From: Paenibacillus_AB sp036577625
GTDB lineage: Bacteria; Bacillota; Bacilli; Paenibacillales; NBRC-103111
DNA length: 64,000 nt
Direction of reading: 5' to 3'
Assembly: GCF_036577625.1 (NCBI RefSeq)
Contig: NZ_JARBDC010000001.1
Span: 1 to 64,000 of the forward strand
In this document: piece by piece, positions 1 to 8,671 of the stretch
Layout of the letters: each line of letters starts with the position of its first letter
Position numbering within the stretch: the stretch's first letter is position 1
Program-made: the position numbers and the translations under genes
The notes under the pieces: model-generated
The model's input: the letters and a program-made list of their open reading frames with translations, nothing else
Told to the model about the DNA's origin: nothing
The model's database searches: none

Positions 1-1501
1 CCGCCGCAGCGCGATCCGCCCGCTCGTCGTCCGCCGCGCGCCCGCTGCCGCCGCGACCGGGCCGCATTCGGCCGACCGCATCCAGCCGCGGGCGCAAATC
101 GGCGGCGTGCGGGCCGGAGGCCGCCCCCCGGTACAGCTCCCGCTCCTCCAGCAGCCCGGCGAGGCAGCACGCCGTTTCGCCGAGACCGAGCGGGATTGCG
201 GCGATGACCATATGGGCGAGCCGCGGATGCAGCCCGCTCTCCGCCATCGCCCGCCCGTGCGCGGTAATCGCGCCCCGGGCGTCGAGCGCTCCGAATTGCG
301 CCAGCAGCTCCCGCGCCTGACGGTACGCCGGCGCCGGCGGGACGTCGAGCCAGCGCAGCTCGGCCGGGTCGGCCGTTCCCCAGACGGCCAGCTCGAGCGC
401 GAGCGGCGCCAGGTCGGCTTCCCGCATTTCCGGCGTTCCGTGCGCCGCGAAATAAGCCTCCTCCTGCTCCGTCCAGAGCCGGTAGCAGACGCCCGGTCCG
501 AGCCGGCCGGCCCGCCCGCGGCGCTGGTTGGCCGAGGCGATCGTCACGCGCACCGTTTCGAGCCGGCTCATCCCCGTTTGCGGCGAAAATTTCGAAACGC
601 GCATCCATCCGCCGTCAATGACGATGCGCGTCCCTTCGATCGTCAAGCTCGTCTCGGCGATCGACGTGGCGAGCACGACTTTCCGGACGCCGGGCTTCGC
701 CGGCGCGATCGCCCGGTCCTGCGCGTCCTGCGGCAAATTGCCGTGCAGCGGCAGCACCTGTACGTCGCCCGGCAAGCCGAGCTCGGCAAGCGCCTCCGCC
801 GTTCGCCGAATTTCGCCCGTACCCGGCAGGAATACGAGCGCGTCGCCCTCCTCCTCGCCGAGCGCCCGAACAACCGCCCGCGCCGCCGCATGCTCCAGCC
901 GGCCTTCCGGCTTTCGCGGCAAATAGCGCGTCTCGACGGGAAAAACCCGTCCTCCGCATTCCACGATGCGGGCGTCGTCCAGCAAAGCCGCGACCGGCGC
1001 CGCGTCCATCGTCGCCGACATGACGAGCAGCCGCAAATCTTCGCGGAACAGCTCGCGCGACTGCAGGCAGAGCGAAAGTCCGAGATCGGCGTGAACGCTC
1101 CGTTCGTGAAATTCGTCGAAAATGACGAGTCCGACTTGCGCCAGCATCGGGTCGGACTGCAGCATGCGGGTCAATATGCCCTCGGTAATCACTTCGATTC
1201 GCGTCCGCGGTCCGACGCGCGTATCCGTTCGGACCCGGTAGCCGACCGTCCGACCGACCTCCTCCCCGAGCAGGGAAGCCATATAAGCCGCCGCCGAACG
1301 GGCGGCCAATCGTCTCGGCTCCAGCATGACGATTTTTCGTCCCGCCAGCCACGGCGCATCGAGCAAAGCGAGCGGCACGCGCGTCGTCTTTCCGGCGCCG
1401 GGCTGCGCCACGAGTACGGCGCTCCGCCTTCCGGCCAGCGCCTCGCGCAGCTCCGGCAGCGCGGATTCGATCGGCAGCTCGTTCACGTCTGTTTCCCCCA
1501 T
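1..1501 (-). CDS. hrpB: ATP-dependent helicase HrpB (C-terminal part outside window)
   Basis: DExH-box helicase of the HrpB family, presumed to act on RNA; its cellular role in Firmicutes is poorly known. Reading leftward from ATG 1501 gives an open frame of 500 codons that runs off the window edge. Visible motifs are Walker A (GAGKT, about residues 35-39), the box-II variant DEFH (129-132) normal for HrpB, the SAT motif near 158, and the QRRGRAGR motif VI. E. coli HrpB has roughly 810-820 residues, so about 300 are missing here. The start has only a weak ribosome site. It is divergent from the PilZ gene. Family assignment is firm; the exact start is not. Confidence 0.9.
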   Translation of the reverse strand, partial: MGETDVNELPIESALPELREALAGRRSAVLVAQPGAGKTTRVPLALLDAPWLAGRKIVMLEPRRLAARSAAAYMASLLGEEVGRTVGYRVRTDTRVGPRTRIEVITEGILTRMLQSDPMLAQVGLVIFDEFHERSVHADLGLSLCLQSRELFREDLRLLVMSATMDAAPVAALLDDARIVECGGRVFPVETRYLPRKPEGRLEHAAARAVVRALGEEEGDALVFLPGTGEIRRTAEALAELGLPGDVQVLPLHGNLPQDAQDRAIAPAKPGVRKVVLATSIAETSLTIEGTRIVIDGGWMRVSKFSPQTGMSRLETVRVTIASANQRRGRAGRLGPGVCYRLWTEQEEAYFAAHGTPEMREADLAPLALELAVWGTADPAELRWLDVPPAPAYRQARELLAQFGALDARGAITAHGRAMAESGLHPRLAHMVIAAIPLGLGETACCLAGLLEERELYRGAASGPHAADLRPRLDAVGRMRPGRGGSGRAADDERADRAAA

Positions 1502-1590
1502 CGCCCGGCGCGTCGCAAAACGACCGCGCCGCGGCTTCGTATTGTTGTCCCGTTTCAGTATACCGAAGCCGGGCCGCGCGCTTCAACCGT

Positions 1591-1619
1591 TTCATAACCG
1601 GACCCGGCCGTAGTATAAT
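1591..1619 (+). promoter_or_regulatory. Sigma-A-type promoter for the PilZ gene
   Basis: -35 TTCATA (1591-1596), 17-bp spacer, perfect -10 TATAAT (1614-1619). The ATG at 1618 lies inside the -10 box, which argues that translation begins further downstream, at GTG 1654. Confidence 0.65.
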
Positions 1620-1653
1620 GGTCGTACCGTTAACGAGAAGAAAGGGAACGACC

Positions 1654-2136
1654 GTGACGACTTCCATGAACAAACGCAGCTTTTACCGAATGACGCTGCC
1701 CGTCCCTTTGTCCGGCACGCTGAAAATAATCGGCATGGGCCGCCAAAAGCTCGATTCGAAGCTCGCGCCCGTTCTCATCCGCGATATCGGGGCGGGCGGC
1801 ATGCGCATGCACGCCAAGATGCAGTTTCCCGTCTCGCCGGACCTGCTGCTCGAATTCCGGTTCGTGCTGTTCCATGCGGAGCATAAATGCTTGGGCACGA
1901 TCGTCCGGAAATCGATCCTTGCCGGCGACGTTTCCGAATACGGCATCGTCTTTTCCCTGGACGAAAACGAACGGCGGCAGCTGCTGCAGCATTTGAACCG
2001 GCTGCATGTCAGGCTTCGCGCTTCGGCGATTTTGCCGAGCTGCAGCTTTTGCACCGACGAGCAATACGAGTCGTTTTACCGGACGCCGCTGTCCGCCGGC
2101 GCAAAGCCGGACTCGGGCGTTCCGTCCGCGAAATAA
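1654..2136 (+). CDS. PilZ-domain protein
   Basis: A 160-residue protein with one PilZ-like domain. PilZ domains bind cyclic di-GMP through an N-terminal arginine motif and a D/NxSxxG loop. Here R-S-F-Y-R lies close to the N-terminus and a D-I-G-A-G-G loop follows about 40 residues later, so the second motif departs from the classical Ser-containing form and ligand binding is uncertain. GTG 1654 is chosen because an AAAGGGA ribosome site (1641-1647) lies 6 bases upstream, while the earlier ATG at 1618 is part of the promoter. A cysteine pair near the C-terminus (C-S-F-C) could bind metal. The gene is monocistronic and faces away from hrpB. Confidence 0.7.
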   Translation: MTTSMNKRSFYRMTLPVPLSGTLKIIGMGRQKLDSKLAPVLIRDIGAGGMRMHAKMQFPVSPDLLLEFRFVLFHAEHKCLGTIVRKSILAGDVSEYGIVFSLDENERRQLLQHLNRLHVRLRASAILPSCSFCTDEQYESFYRTPLSAGAKPDSGVPSAK

Positions 2137-2150
2137 GCCTTCTCCGGCAT

Positions 2151-2178
2151 CAAGCGCGTCCCGTCCCGGGCGCGCTTG
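2151..2178 (+). terminator. Possible terminator after the PilZ gene
   Basis: Perfect 8-bp inverted repeat CAAGCGCG/CGCGCTTG with a 12-base loop just downstream of the PilZ stop. No clear T-run follows, so termination is uncertain. Confidence 0.35.
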
Positions 2179-2279
2179 TTCGCGTTCGTCCGCCTTTTCG
2201 TCATAATCGTTCATAGATTCGGCATATGATGGGTAACCATAAGAGGTAGGAACAACCATGTTATGCGGAGGTCGAAGCG

Positions 2280-2573
2280 ATGAACGAAATCGTCAAAAAA
2301 ATGTTGGCACTGGGCATCGGCATCACGGTCGCCAGCAAAGAGAAAATCGAAAGCGTCGTCGACGAGCTGGTCAAAAAAGGGGAAGTCGCCCCCGCCGAGT
2401 CGAAGGAGCTGGTGGCGAGGCTGATCGAAAAAGGGGAAGAAAGCCGGCAGGAAATGGGGCGAACGATGCGCGAGACGATGCAGAAGCTGCTCGCCGAGCT
2501 GGACGTCGCGACCAAGCAGGACATCGAACGGCTGGAGCAGCGGCTCGACCGGCTCGAAGCTCCGCCGTCGTAA
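2280..2573 (+). CDS. Phasin-like coiled-coil protein
   Basis: A 97-residue, charged, mostly helical protein. It resembles the short phasin (polyhydroxyalkanoate-granule-associated) proteins that precede AarF/UbiB kinase genes in Firmicutes. A short hydrophobic helix (about residues 5-18) is followed by K/E-rich heptads, a conserved-looking EKGEESRQ stretch, and a C-terminal coiled coil (DIERLEQRLDRLE). The ribosome site GGAGGT lies 8-9 bases before ATG 2280. The gene ends 33 bases before the kinase gene, so the two are probably co-transcribed. No PHA synthesis gene is in the window, so a granule role is not supported; modulation of the partner kinase is an inference only. Confidence 0.6.
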   Translation: MNEIVKKMLALGIGITVASKEKIESVVDELVKKGEVAPAESKELVARLIEKGEESRQEMGRTMRETMQKLLAELDVATKQDIERLEQRLDRLEAPPS

Positions 2574-2606
2574 CCGCCGACAACGTTTGAAGGGACTGTT
2601 GCGCAC

Positions 2607-4277
2607 ATGATCGGCCAGCGGCTTCGCCATATCAATCGGTATCGGGACATCGCCCTCGCCTTGACCCGCCACGGCTTCGGCTTCGTCGTCGAAGAAATGG
2701 ACATCTTCCACCTGCTGTCCATTCCCGGGCGGCTCGGTCTCGCTTCGCCGAGAACCGACAAAAAATCGGTCGGCGAACGGTTGCGCGGCGTCCTTGAAGA
2801 TCTCGGGCCGACGTTCGTCAAGCTGGGCCAGATCGCCAGCACCCGTTCCGATCTGTTCCCGCAATCGATCGTCAAGGAGCTGGAAAAGCTTCAAGACGAC
2901 GTTGCGCCGTTTCCGTTCGACGACGTCCGGGACACGATCGAAGCCGAGCTCGGCATGGAGCTTGAACACGCGTTCGAATCGTTCGATCCGGTTCCGGTCG
3001 CCGCGGCCTCGATCGGGCAGGTGCATATCGGCACGCTCCGCACCGGCGAGCGCGTCGCGGTCAAGCTGCAGCGTCCGGCCGTCGCCGAAACGATCCGCAC
3101 CGATCTCGCCATTTTGCAAAATTTGGCCGTTCTCGCCGAAGCGCGCTTCGACTGGGCGAAGCATGCGCAAATTCGCCAAATGATCGATACGTGGGGCGGC
3201 GCGCTGCTTGACGAGCTCGATTATGCGACCGAAGCGAAGCATACGGAGGCGCTCGGCAGCCGGTTCCGGCACGATCCGCATATCCGCTTTCCCCGCGTGT
3301 TCGCCGAATACAGCACGAAGCGGATGCTGACGACGGAGTTCGTCGACGGGGCGAAGCTGAATGCGCCCGAACGGCTGCGCGATATCGGCGGCAACCCGAA
3401 ACGGATCGCCGAGCGGCTGCTCGGAGCCGTGCTGACGCAAATTTTTATCGACGGCTACTTTCACGCCGACCCTCACCCCGGCAACTTGATGGCGCTGCCC
3501 GGCGATGCGGTCGTTTTTTTGGACTGCGGCATGACGGGGCGGCTCACGCCGGAGACGAAGCAGCATTTCGCCGACCTGATTATCGCCTTGATGCGGCAAA
3601 GCTCTCCCGGCGTCATCCGCGCGATTATGCGCATGGGGATCGTGAACGAGGATGTGGATATGGAGCGGCTGCGTCGCGACGTCGACCAGCTGCGGGACAA
3701 ATACGCTACGGTGCCTCTGCGCGACGTCAGCATCGGCGAGGCGGCGAACGACCTGCTGAGCGTCGCCTATCGGCATCGCATCCGGATTCCGACCGACTTC
3801 GTGCTCGTCGGCAAAACGCTCGTCACCGTCGAGGGGCTTGTCAAGCAGCTCGACCCGGACATCAGCATCATGCGCATCGCCGAACCGTTCGGCAAACGGC
3901 TGCTGCTGGAGCGCGTTCGTCCCGGCAAGCTCGTCGAGAACGTGAAGGAAGAGCTGTCCGAATTCGCCAAGCTGCTGTTACATTTGCCGAAGCACTTGAA
4001 CGACATCGTGTCGTCGCTCAAAAAGAACAAGATCGAGCTCGCGCTCCCCGACTCCGACAAGCTGCTCCGCAAGCTGGACCGGATCATTAACCGGATCTCG
4101 TTCAGCATCGTCCTGCTCTCGTTCAGCATCATCATGTCGGGGCTCATTATCGGCTCGTCGCTGAACCGGCAGGCGAGCATGCTGTGGCATATACCCGCGC
4201 TCGAGATCGGCTTCTTGATCGCGATATTCCTGTTCGTCTGGCTGATCCATTCCATTTTCAAATCGGGGCGGTTTTAG
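2607..4277 (+). CDS. ABC1/AarF/UbiB-family atypical protein kinase-like ATPase
   Basis: A 556-residue member of the AarF/UbiB (ABC1, ADCK) family, atypical kinases or ATPases linked to isoprenoid-quinone and lipid metabolism at the membrane. Visible marks are the KxGQ-type element (FVKLGQIASTR, about residue 70), the Ala-rich loop A-A-A-S-I-G-Q, the lysine in VAVKLQRP, the catalytic-loop equivalent HADPHPGNL, and D-C-G-M in place of DFG. Two hydrophobic helices at the C-terminus (about 500-520 and 530-550) should anchor it in the membrane. AGGGA precedes ATG 2607. It follows the phasin-like gene and converges with the next gene only 3 bases apart. Confidence 0.88.
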   Translation: MIGQRLRHINRYRDIALALTRHGFGFVVEEMDIFHLLSIPGRLGLASPRTDKKSVGERLRGVLEDLGPTFVKLGQIASTRSDLFPQSIVKELEKLQDDVAPFPFDDVRDTIEAELGMELEHAFESFDPVPVAAASIGQVHIGTLRTGERVAVKLQRPAVAETIRTDLAILQNLAVLAEARFDWAKHAQIRQMIDTWGGALLDELDYATEAKHTEALGSRFRHDPHIRFPRVFAEYSTKRMLTTEFVDGAKLNAPERLRDIGGNPKRIAERLLGAVLTQIFIDGYFHADPHPGNLMALPGDAVVFLDCGMTGRLTPETKQHFADLIIALMRQSSPGVIRAIMRMGIVNEDVDMERLRRDVDQLRDKYATVPLRDVSIGEAANDLLSVAYRHRIRIPTDFVLVGKTLVTVEGLVKQLDPDISIMRIAEPFGKRLLLERVRPGKLVENVKEELSEFAKLLLHLPKHLNDIVSSLKKNKIELALPDSDKLLRKLDRIINRISFSIVLLSFSIIMSGLIIGSSLNRQASMLWHIPALEIGFLIAIFLFVWLIHSIFKSGRF

Positions 4278-4280
4278 CGG

Positions 4281-4589
4281 CTACAGCAGCACTTTCATAA
4301 ACCGATCGGGCGTCGTCCCCGGCTCCATCGCGAACGAGACGTGAACGGATTTGCCGTCGGGATGCTCGAAATATTGCCCGGCCAGCTCGAATCCGCGCTG
4401 CTCCGCGATCCGGTACAGCTTCGGGAACGATTGCGCGGCGGCGATCGCCTCCGTCTTGCCGGCGTACGCGTGCAGGACGATCGGCTCGCGTTCCGAATAC
4501 AGGTTGATGACGACATGATATCGCCCTCCCGCGGTTTCCTCTACGTACAGCTCGTACCGGTGGTCAAAAGTGTGATATACGTTTCCCAT
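4281..4589 (-). CDS. Conserved hypothetical protein, 102 residues
   Basis: A small soluble protein (102 residues from ATG 4589) with no signal peptide or membrane segment. It has an alternating beta-strand look (YELYVEETAGGRYHVVINLY) and ends in KVLL. I do not recognise a named family. ATG 4589 was chosen over an upstream in-frame ATG (4625) because a GGAAAGGATG ribosome site lies just upstream of it. It is transcribed towards the AarF gene, with only 3 bases between the two stop codons. Confidence 0.6.
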   Translation of the reverse strand: MGNVYHTFDHRYELYVEETAGGRYHVVINLYSEREPIVLHAYAGKTEAIAAAQSFPKLYRIAEQRGFELAGQYFEHPDGKSVHVSFAMEPGTTPDRFMKVLL

Positions 4590-4642
4590 CGCTTCTCGAT
4601 CATCCTTTCCGCTGATCCTATCCATTTCGACGCGTAACCGCG

Positions 4643-5647
4643 CTACTCCTGCACCGCCGGCGACGAATCGGGAGGCCGCGATACGGTTCCCCCCTCGAAC
4701 AAACGCACCTCGTTCAAACGGACGGCTTTGCGCTCGTCGTCCTTGTTGCCGATCACCTCGAGCAGCCGATACACGACCGACTCTTTCTCGGACAAGTCGA
4801 TATGGAACGTCGTCAGCTGCGGCACGCTCATGCGGACGAAATCGGTCATCCCCCAGCCGATCAGGCTTTTCTCCGACGGCACGCCGATCCCTTGATCTTT
4901 AAGCCGCAGCAGCGCCCCGAACTGGATGAGCGTATTGGCGCAGAAGGCCGCCGTGTATCCGATGCCGAGCACGTCCATTCGGGCGCACAGCTCGTACCCG
5001 TCCTCGTCTTTGCCGACCTGCACGAGCGACTTGTCGAACGGAAGCCCGGCTTCCGCCAGCGCCTTCTTATACCCTTCGAGCGTTTTTAGGTGTACGGGGT
5101 TGTCGATTTTGCCGCTGAACAGCGCGATCCGGCGATGACCGTACCCGATCAAATAACGCGTCGCCTCGTACGCGATCCGGACGACGTCCGGCTCCACCAC
5201 GTTGATCCGTTCGCGATCCGTGCTGCTGAACACGACGTACGGCACGCCGGACCGCTCCATTACGGCAAGCATCCGCTCGTCGATATCGCCCGACAGCACG
5301 ACGCCGCATATTTCCTTGTTGCCCAGACATTTGTCCAGCCGGGCGTAATCTTTGTTCGTCGAGCTTATGTTCATGAACAGCAGCCGGTAATCGAGACGGT
5401 TCGCGACGTTTTCGATCATTTTCAGATCGGTCGCGTACAGCGGATCGTCCGAGGCGCGGTTGCACAAAATGTAGCACAGCTTCGGCGACGATTCGGCGTC
5501 GCGGTAACCGAGCTCCCTGGCGGCCCGCCATATGTTGTTTCGCGTCTCCTCGGAGACGGTGCTGTTCGGCGTATTATTGAGCACGAGCGAAACCGCCGTG
5601 CGGGAAATGCCCAGGTAGTCGGCTATCTCTTTTTTCGTAACGGACAA
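4643..5647 (-). CDS. LacI-family transcriptional regulator
   Basis: A 334-residue regulator with the usual LacI layout: an N-terminal helix-turn-helix and hinge (VTKKEIADYLGISRTAVS, from residue 3) and a periplasmic-binding-protein-like effector domain. It starts at TTG 5647, 5 bases after a GGAGGAGGG ribosome site; an open frame reaches back to ATG 5767 but that would add a foreign-looking 40-residue leader. It lies 116 bases downstream of the sugar-phosphate isomerase gene on the same strand and probably regulates that gene and the aminotransferase upstream. The effector is unknown, probably a sugar or sugar derivative. Confidence 0.9.
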   Translation of the reverse strand: MSVTKKEIADYLGISRTAVSLVLNNTPNSTVSEETRNNIWRAARELGYRDAESSPKLCYILCNRASDDPLYATDLKMIENVANRLDYRLLFMNISSTNKDYARLDKCLGNKEICGVVLSGDIDERMLAVMERSGVPYVVFSSTDRERINVVEPDVVRIAYEATRYLIGYGHRRIALFSGKIDNPVHLKTLEGYKKALAEAGLPFDKSLVQVGKDEDGYELCARMDVLGIGYTAAFCANTLIQFGALLRLKDQGIGVPSEKSLIGWGMTDFVRMSVPQLTTFHIDLSEKESVVYRLLEVIGNKDDERKAVRLNEVRLFEGGTVSRPPDSSPAVQE

Positions 5648-5763
5648 AGGCGCCCTCCTCCGCGTGAAAATCGAACAGGCCGCCGCCGGCATTCCGGAAG
5701 CAGCCTTGTTCGCCGGCGGGGGCGCCGTCGACGGTTTGATCGTCGCCCGAGCCCCCCGGTTCG

Positions 5764-6639
5764 TCATTTATACCGTTTGATGAATTCGACCGCTTTGCGG
5801 ATGTCGATTTCGGGCTGGTCTCCGACTTCGCGCTCGATCGTCAAGTAGCCTTTGTAGCCGATGTCGACAAGCGCCTGGAAATACGCGTCGAAGTCGACTT
5901 TCCCTTCGCCGAGCGGAACTTCCTTGAAAATTTCCCCGGAACGGACCATTTCGGCGATTTTGCCGTGATCCATCGGCTCGTAGCCGAGCGCGCCGTATAT
6001 TTCGCGCGGATCCACTTCCTTGAAGCGGATGCCGTCCTTCACGTGCGTATGGACGATGTAGTCCTTCAGCGTATGTACGCCTTGGACCGGATCGTCGCCG
6101 GTCACCATGACCATGTTGGCCGGGTCGAAATTGACGGATACGCCTTTGCTGGACAGCGTGTCGAGAAAGCTTTTCAAATGCGCCGACGTTTCCGGGCCGG
6201 TCTCGATCGCGAAATAGCCTTCCATGCTGCTCGCGTATTGGCTCAGCTCCTCGCACGCCTTCTGCATCGTCTCGAACACTTCGCTATTAGGATCTTGCGG
6301 AACGATTCCGATATGCGTCGTCACGATATTCGTGCCCAAATCTTTGGCCAGGTCGAGAATGCGCTTCGACTTTTCCACCTTCGCCGCGTTCGCCGACTTG
6401 TCCTGGAAACCGTGGCCGCCCAGGTCGCCGCAAAGCGCGGAAATTTCCAGGCCGAGCGATTCGATGTACGATTTCAGCTCGCGACGGTCGGCCGCCGTCA
6501 AATGGGCCGGATCCATTTCGCCGCTGACGGCGTAAATTTGGACGCCTTCCGCGCCGACCTCCTTCGCCTTTTTCAACCCTTCGCGAACGCCGATCCCGAA
6601 GCTGTCGACGATGACGCCGATTTTGTTCGACAATTTCAA
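5764..6639 (-). CDS. Sugar phosphate isomerase/epimerase, xylose-isomerase-like TIM barrel
   Basis: A 291-residue AP-endonuclease-family-2/xylose-isomerase-like TIM barrel. Such enzymes isomerise or epimerise free or modified sugars and inositols using a divalent metal. Metal-ligand type motifs are visible: AIETGPE (Glu), VNFDPANM (Asp), HTHVKD (His) and TIEREVG (Glu). TTG 6639 is taken as start because AAGGAGAG lies 7 bases upstream; the earlier in-frame codons lack a site. It lies between the DegT aminotransferase gene and the LacI gene, suggesting a shared sugar pathway. The substrate cannot be deduced. Confidence 0.85.
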   Translation of the reverse strand: MKLSNKIGVIVDSFGIGVREGLKKAKEVGAEGVQIYAVSGEMDPAHLTAADRRELKSYIESLGLEISALCGDLGGHGFQDKSANAAKVEKSKRILDLAKDLGTNIVTTHIGIVPQDPNSEVFETMQKACEELSQYASSMEGYFAIETGPETSAHLKSFLDTLSSKGVSVNFDPANMVMVTGDDPVQGVHTLKDYIVHTHVKDGIRFKEVDPREIYGALGYEPMDHGKIAEMVRSGEIFKEVPLGEGKVDFDAYFQALVDIGYKGYLTIEREVGDQPEIDIRKAVEFIKRYK

Positions 6640-6763
6640 CCGAAATCTCTCCTTCTTGATATGGAATTCGCCGCCGCGGCCGGCATGGCCGATGCGTTCG
6701 GCAAAAGCTTCCTTTTTCGAACGATAGATAGAAGCTAGTTTCCATTGTACTAGATTTCGCATG

Positions 6764-6801
6764 AAAAAAACCAGTCCCCCTCCAGCCGCGAAGGGGACCG
6801 G
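6764..6801 (-). terminator. Rho-independent terminator of the aminotransferase gene
   Basis: On the minus strand a 9-bp stem (CCGGTCCCC with GGGGACTGG, one G-T pair) is followed by seven T (6770-6764). It lies just after the stop of the DegT-type gene. Confidence 0.7.
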
Positions 6802-6810
6802 CTTGAACGA

Positions 6811-8022
6811 TCAATACGATTCGGCCACTTTGCGGAGCGCGTGCGCCGTTTCCCGAACCGCCGCCTCGTCCGACAGCAGCACGTTTTGCGTCAGCCACAG
6901 CGCTTCCTTCTCGCAGATCCGCTCGCAAACCGGGCATTCGTAGACGCGCTCTTCCCCGGTCCACATTTTCGTCGTCTCCACAATCGAAACGTTGCGGTTG
7001 AGCGGGATGTAGCCGGTCGATATCGGGACGCCTTCGGCGGCCGCCTTGCGCGCGAAGTCGGCTTTGTCGACCCGCTCGGCGAACGAGCGCTCCAGCTTGA
7101 ACATGTACAAATGGTAGGCGTGACGCGTTATGCGCGGATCGTCCTCAAGCAGGCGGATGCCTTCGACGTCCGCGAGCAGCTCGGTCAGCAGCTTCGCGTT
7201 TCGTTCGCGTCTCGCCATCTGCTCTTCGAGGCGCGTCATTTGCGCGAGCGCGATCGCCGCCTGAAACTCGGTCATCCGGTAATTTTGTCCGAACCGCTCG
7301 TGCTGGTACCACCCTCCCGAAGGAATGCGGCCGACGTTGCAGATCGACCAGGCGTTCTCCCAATACTCGCGATTGTTCGTCGTAACGATGCCGCCTTCGC
7401 CGGCGTTCAAGTTTTTGCTCGATTGCAGGCTGAACGTGCCCAAGTCGCCGATCGCCCCGACGCCCTTTCCTTCCCAGGACGCGCCGACCGCCTGCGCCGC
7501 GTCTTCGATCAGCTTCAAGCCGTGCTTCGCGGCGATTTGCCCGAGCCGCGTCATATTCGCCGGCGCCCCGGCCAAATGGACGGCGATAATCGCCTTCGTC
7601 TTCGGCGTGATGCGTTCTTCGACCTTTTCCGGGTCGATCAGCAGCGTATGCTCCTCGATGTCGGCGAACACCGGAATAATGCCGTACGCCAGCGCGGCCG
7701 ACGCGGTCGCGATGAACGTATAGGGCGGCACGATCACTTCGTCGCCCGGCTTCAGGCCGGCCGCCTGCAGCGCCACCGTAATGGCGACGGTGCCGTTGAC
7801 GACGCTGACCGCATGTGCGGCGTTTTGCAGCTCGGCGAATTTGCGTTCGAGCAGCGGCAGCTTCGGCTCATAGCCGGCTTTGGCCGCCGCGCCCGCTCCG
7901 CCCCATTTGCCCGATTCCAGCACTTCCTTCAGCAGCTTCAATTCCAGCTCGCCGTATATCGGCCATTCGGCCAGCGGCGTTCTCCGCGCCGGGGTTCCCC
8001 CGTCAATTGCCAGCTTCTCCAA
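6811..8022 (-). CDS. DegT/DnrJ/EryC1/StrS-family PLP aminotransferase
   Basis: A 403-residue fold-type-I PLP enzyme of the sugar aminotransferase group. Recognisable features are the cofactor-binding EDAAQAVGA segment, the Schiff-base lysine in SLQSSKNLNAGEGG, and the N-terminal AIDGGTPAR signature shared with AHBA-synthase-like members. It starts at TTG 8022 with AGGAGAGGA a few bases upstream. Four cysteines near the C-terminus (YECPVCERICEK) are unusual and could form a metal site. It has its own terminator and is followed by the isomerase and LacI genes. Amino-sugar or amino-inositol metabolism is plausible; the substrate is unknown. Confidence 0.87.
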   Translation of the reverse strand: MEKLAIDGGTPARRTPLAEWPIYGELELKLLKEVLESGKWGGAGAAAKAGYEPKLPLLERKFAELQNAAHAVSVVNGTVAITVALQAAGLKPGDEVIVPPYTFIATASAALAYGIIPVFADIEEHTLLIDPEKVEERITPKTKAIIAVHLAGAPANMTRLGQIAAKHGLKLIEDAAQAVGASWEGKGVGAIGDLGTFSLQSSKNLNAGEGGIVTTNNREYWENAWSICNVGRIPSGGWYQHERFGQNYRMTEFQAAIALAQMTRLEEQMARRERNAKLLTELLADVEGIRLLEDDPRITRHAYHLYMFKLERSFAERVDKADFARKAAAEGVPISTGYIPLNRNVSIVETTKMWTGEERVYECPVCERICEKEALWLTQNVLLSDEAAVRETAHALRKVAESY

Positions 8023-8151
8023 GCGATCCTCTCCTGTCGCAGCCGCCTTTTGTCGTCATGCGGCTTTACGTACAGTTTAGAAGAAACCGAAGAGCGGCGT
8101 ATGCCAATATGTAACCCGCGCCGGACATTTTTTGTCGCCACCCGCCAACGC

Positions 8152-8193
8152 AAAAAAAACGTCCTCCGCAGAAATCGCCTCGGGTCGGACGTT
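8152..8193 (-). terminator. Terminator of the spore-protein gene
   Basis: Minus-strand stem AACGTCC/GGACGTT (arms at 8187-8193 and 8158-8164) followed by a run of T (8159-8152). It lies about 45 bases after the SASP stop. Confidence 0.6.
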
Positions 8194-8237
8194 CGTTTGA
8201 CACCCAATATCGATCGTTTTGCAAAATCGTAACGTTA

Positions 8238-8531
8238 TTACGGCCGGCTCTGCTTGTCGACCAATTGCTGCTGCGCCATCCGGATCATTTCGCGGACCAT
8301 CCTGCCCCCGATTTGTCCGCCGATTTTGCCGGCGTCCTCGGTTTTCAGCTGGCCGTTGTTTCCCGGCGACAACGGAATGCCGAGCGTTCGCGCCACCTCG
8401 AATTTGACGTTGTCCGGCTGCGCGGGGTTGACGGCATATCCTTCTTTCTGCATCACCGCCACCTTGAGCGAGTCGAGGCCCGGACCGGCTCCCGGAACGA
8501 CAAGCGAATTTCTGCCGCGTCTTCTGGCCAT
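8238..8531 (-). CDS. Alpha/beta-type small acid-soluble spore protein
   Basis: A 97-residue SASP. These proteins coat spore DNA in the forespore and protect it from UV and heat damage, and are degraded on germination. The two family signatures are present: KFEVARTLGIPL near residue 45 (containing the E-[IV]-A GPR protease site) and GKIGGQIGGRMVREMI near residue 68. The basic N-terminus (MARRRGRN) and an insertion make it longer than typical 70-residue members. ATG 8531 is preceded by GAGGTG. The gene is monocistronic with its own terminator, and it shows that the organism is a spore former. Confidence 0.93.
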   Translation of the reverse strand: MARRRGRNSLVVPGAGPGLDSLKVAVMQKEGYAVNPAQPDNVKFEVARTLGIPLSPGNNGQLKTEDAGKIGGQIGGRMVREMIRMAQQQLVDKQSRP

Positions 8532-8604
8532 ATCATCACCTCATTTGTAACATGTCCAGCGGTCCGCCGGCCTATTCGGCTTTCCGGCATCCATTTGCTT
8601 CTGC

Positions 8605-8633
8605 TCGATAAGTATCGGTTTTCCTAGTATAAT
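8605..8633 (+). promoter_or_regulatory. Sigma-A-type promoter for the CBS-pair gene
   Basis: -35 TCGATA (8605-8610), 17-bp spacer, perfect -10 TATAAT (8628-8633), about 38 bases before the start codon. Confidence 0.6.
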
Positions 8634-8671
8634 GGAAACAGAGACTATATAAGACGGTAAGGGGTAACTGG

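Noticed and set aside
1618..1653. Earlier ATG start for the PilZ gene
   Set aside because: The ATG is part of the -10 box, so it would not be on the transcript.
4643..5767. 40-residue N-terminal extension of the LacI regulator
   Set aside because: LacI proteins begin with the helix-turn-helix; TTG 5647 has an excellent ribosome site directly before it.
8548..8578. Sigma-G-like promoter (CGAATA-18-CATGTTA) for the spore-protein gene
   Set aside because: Transcription would start inside or just before the ribosome site, leaving too short a leader; two mismatches in the -10.
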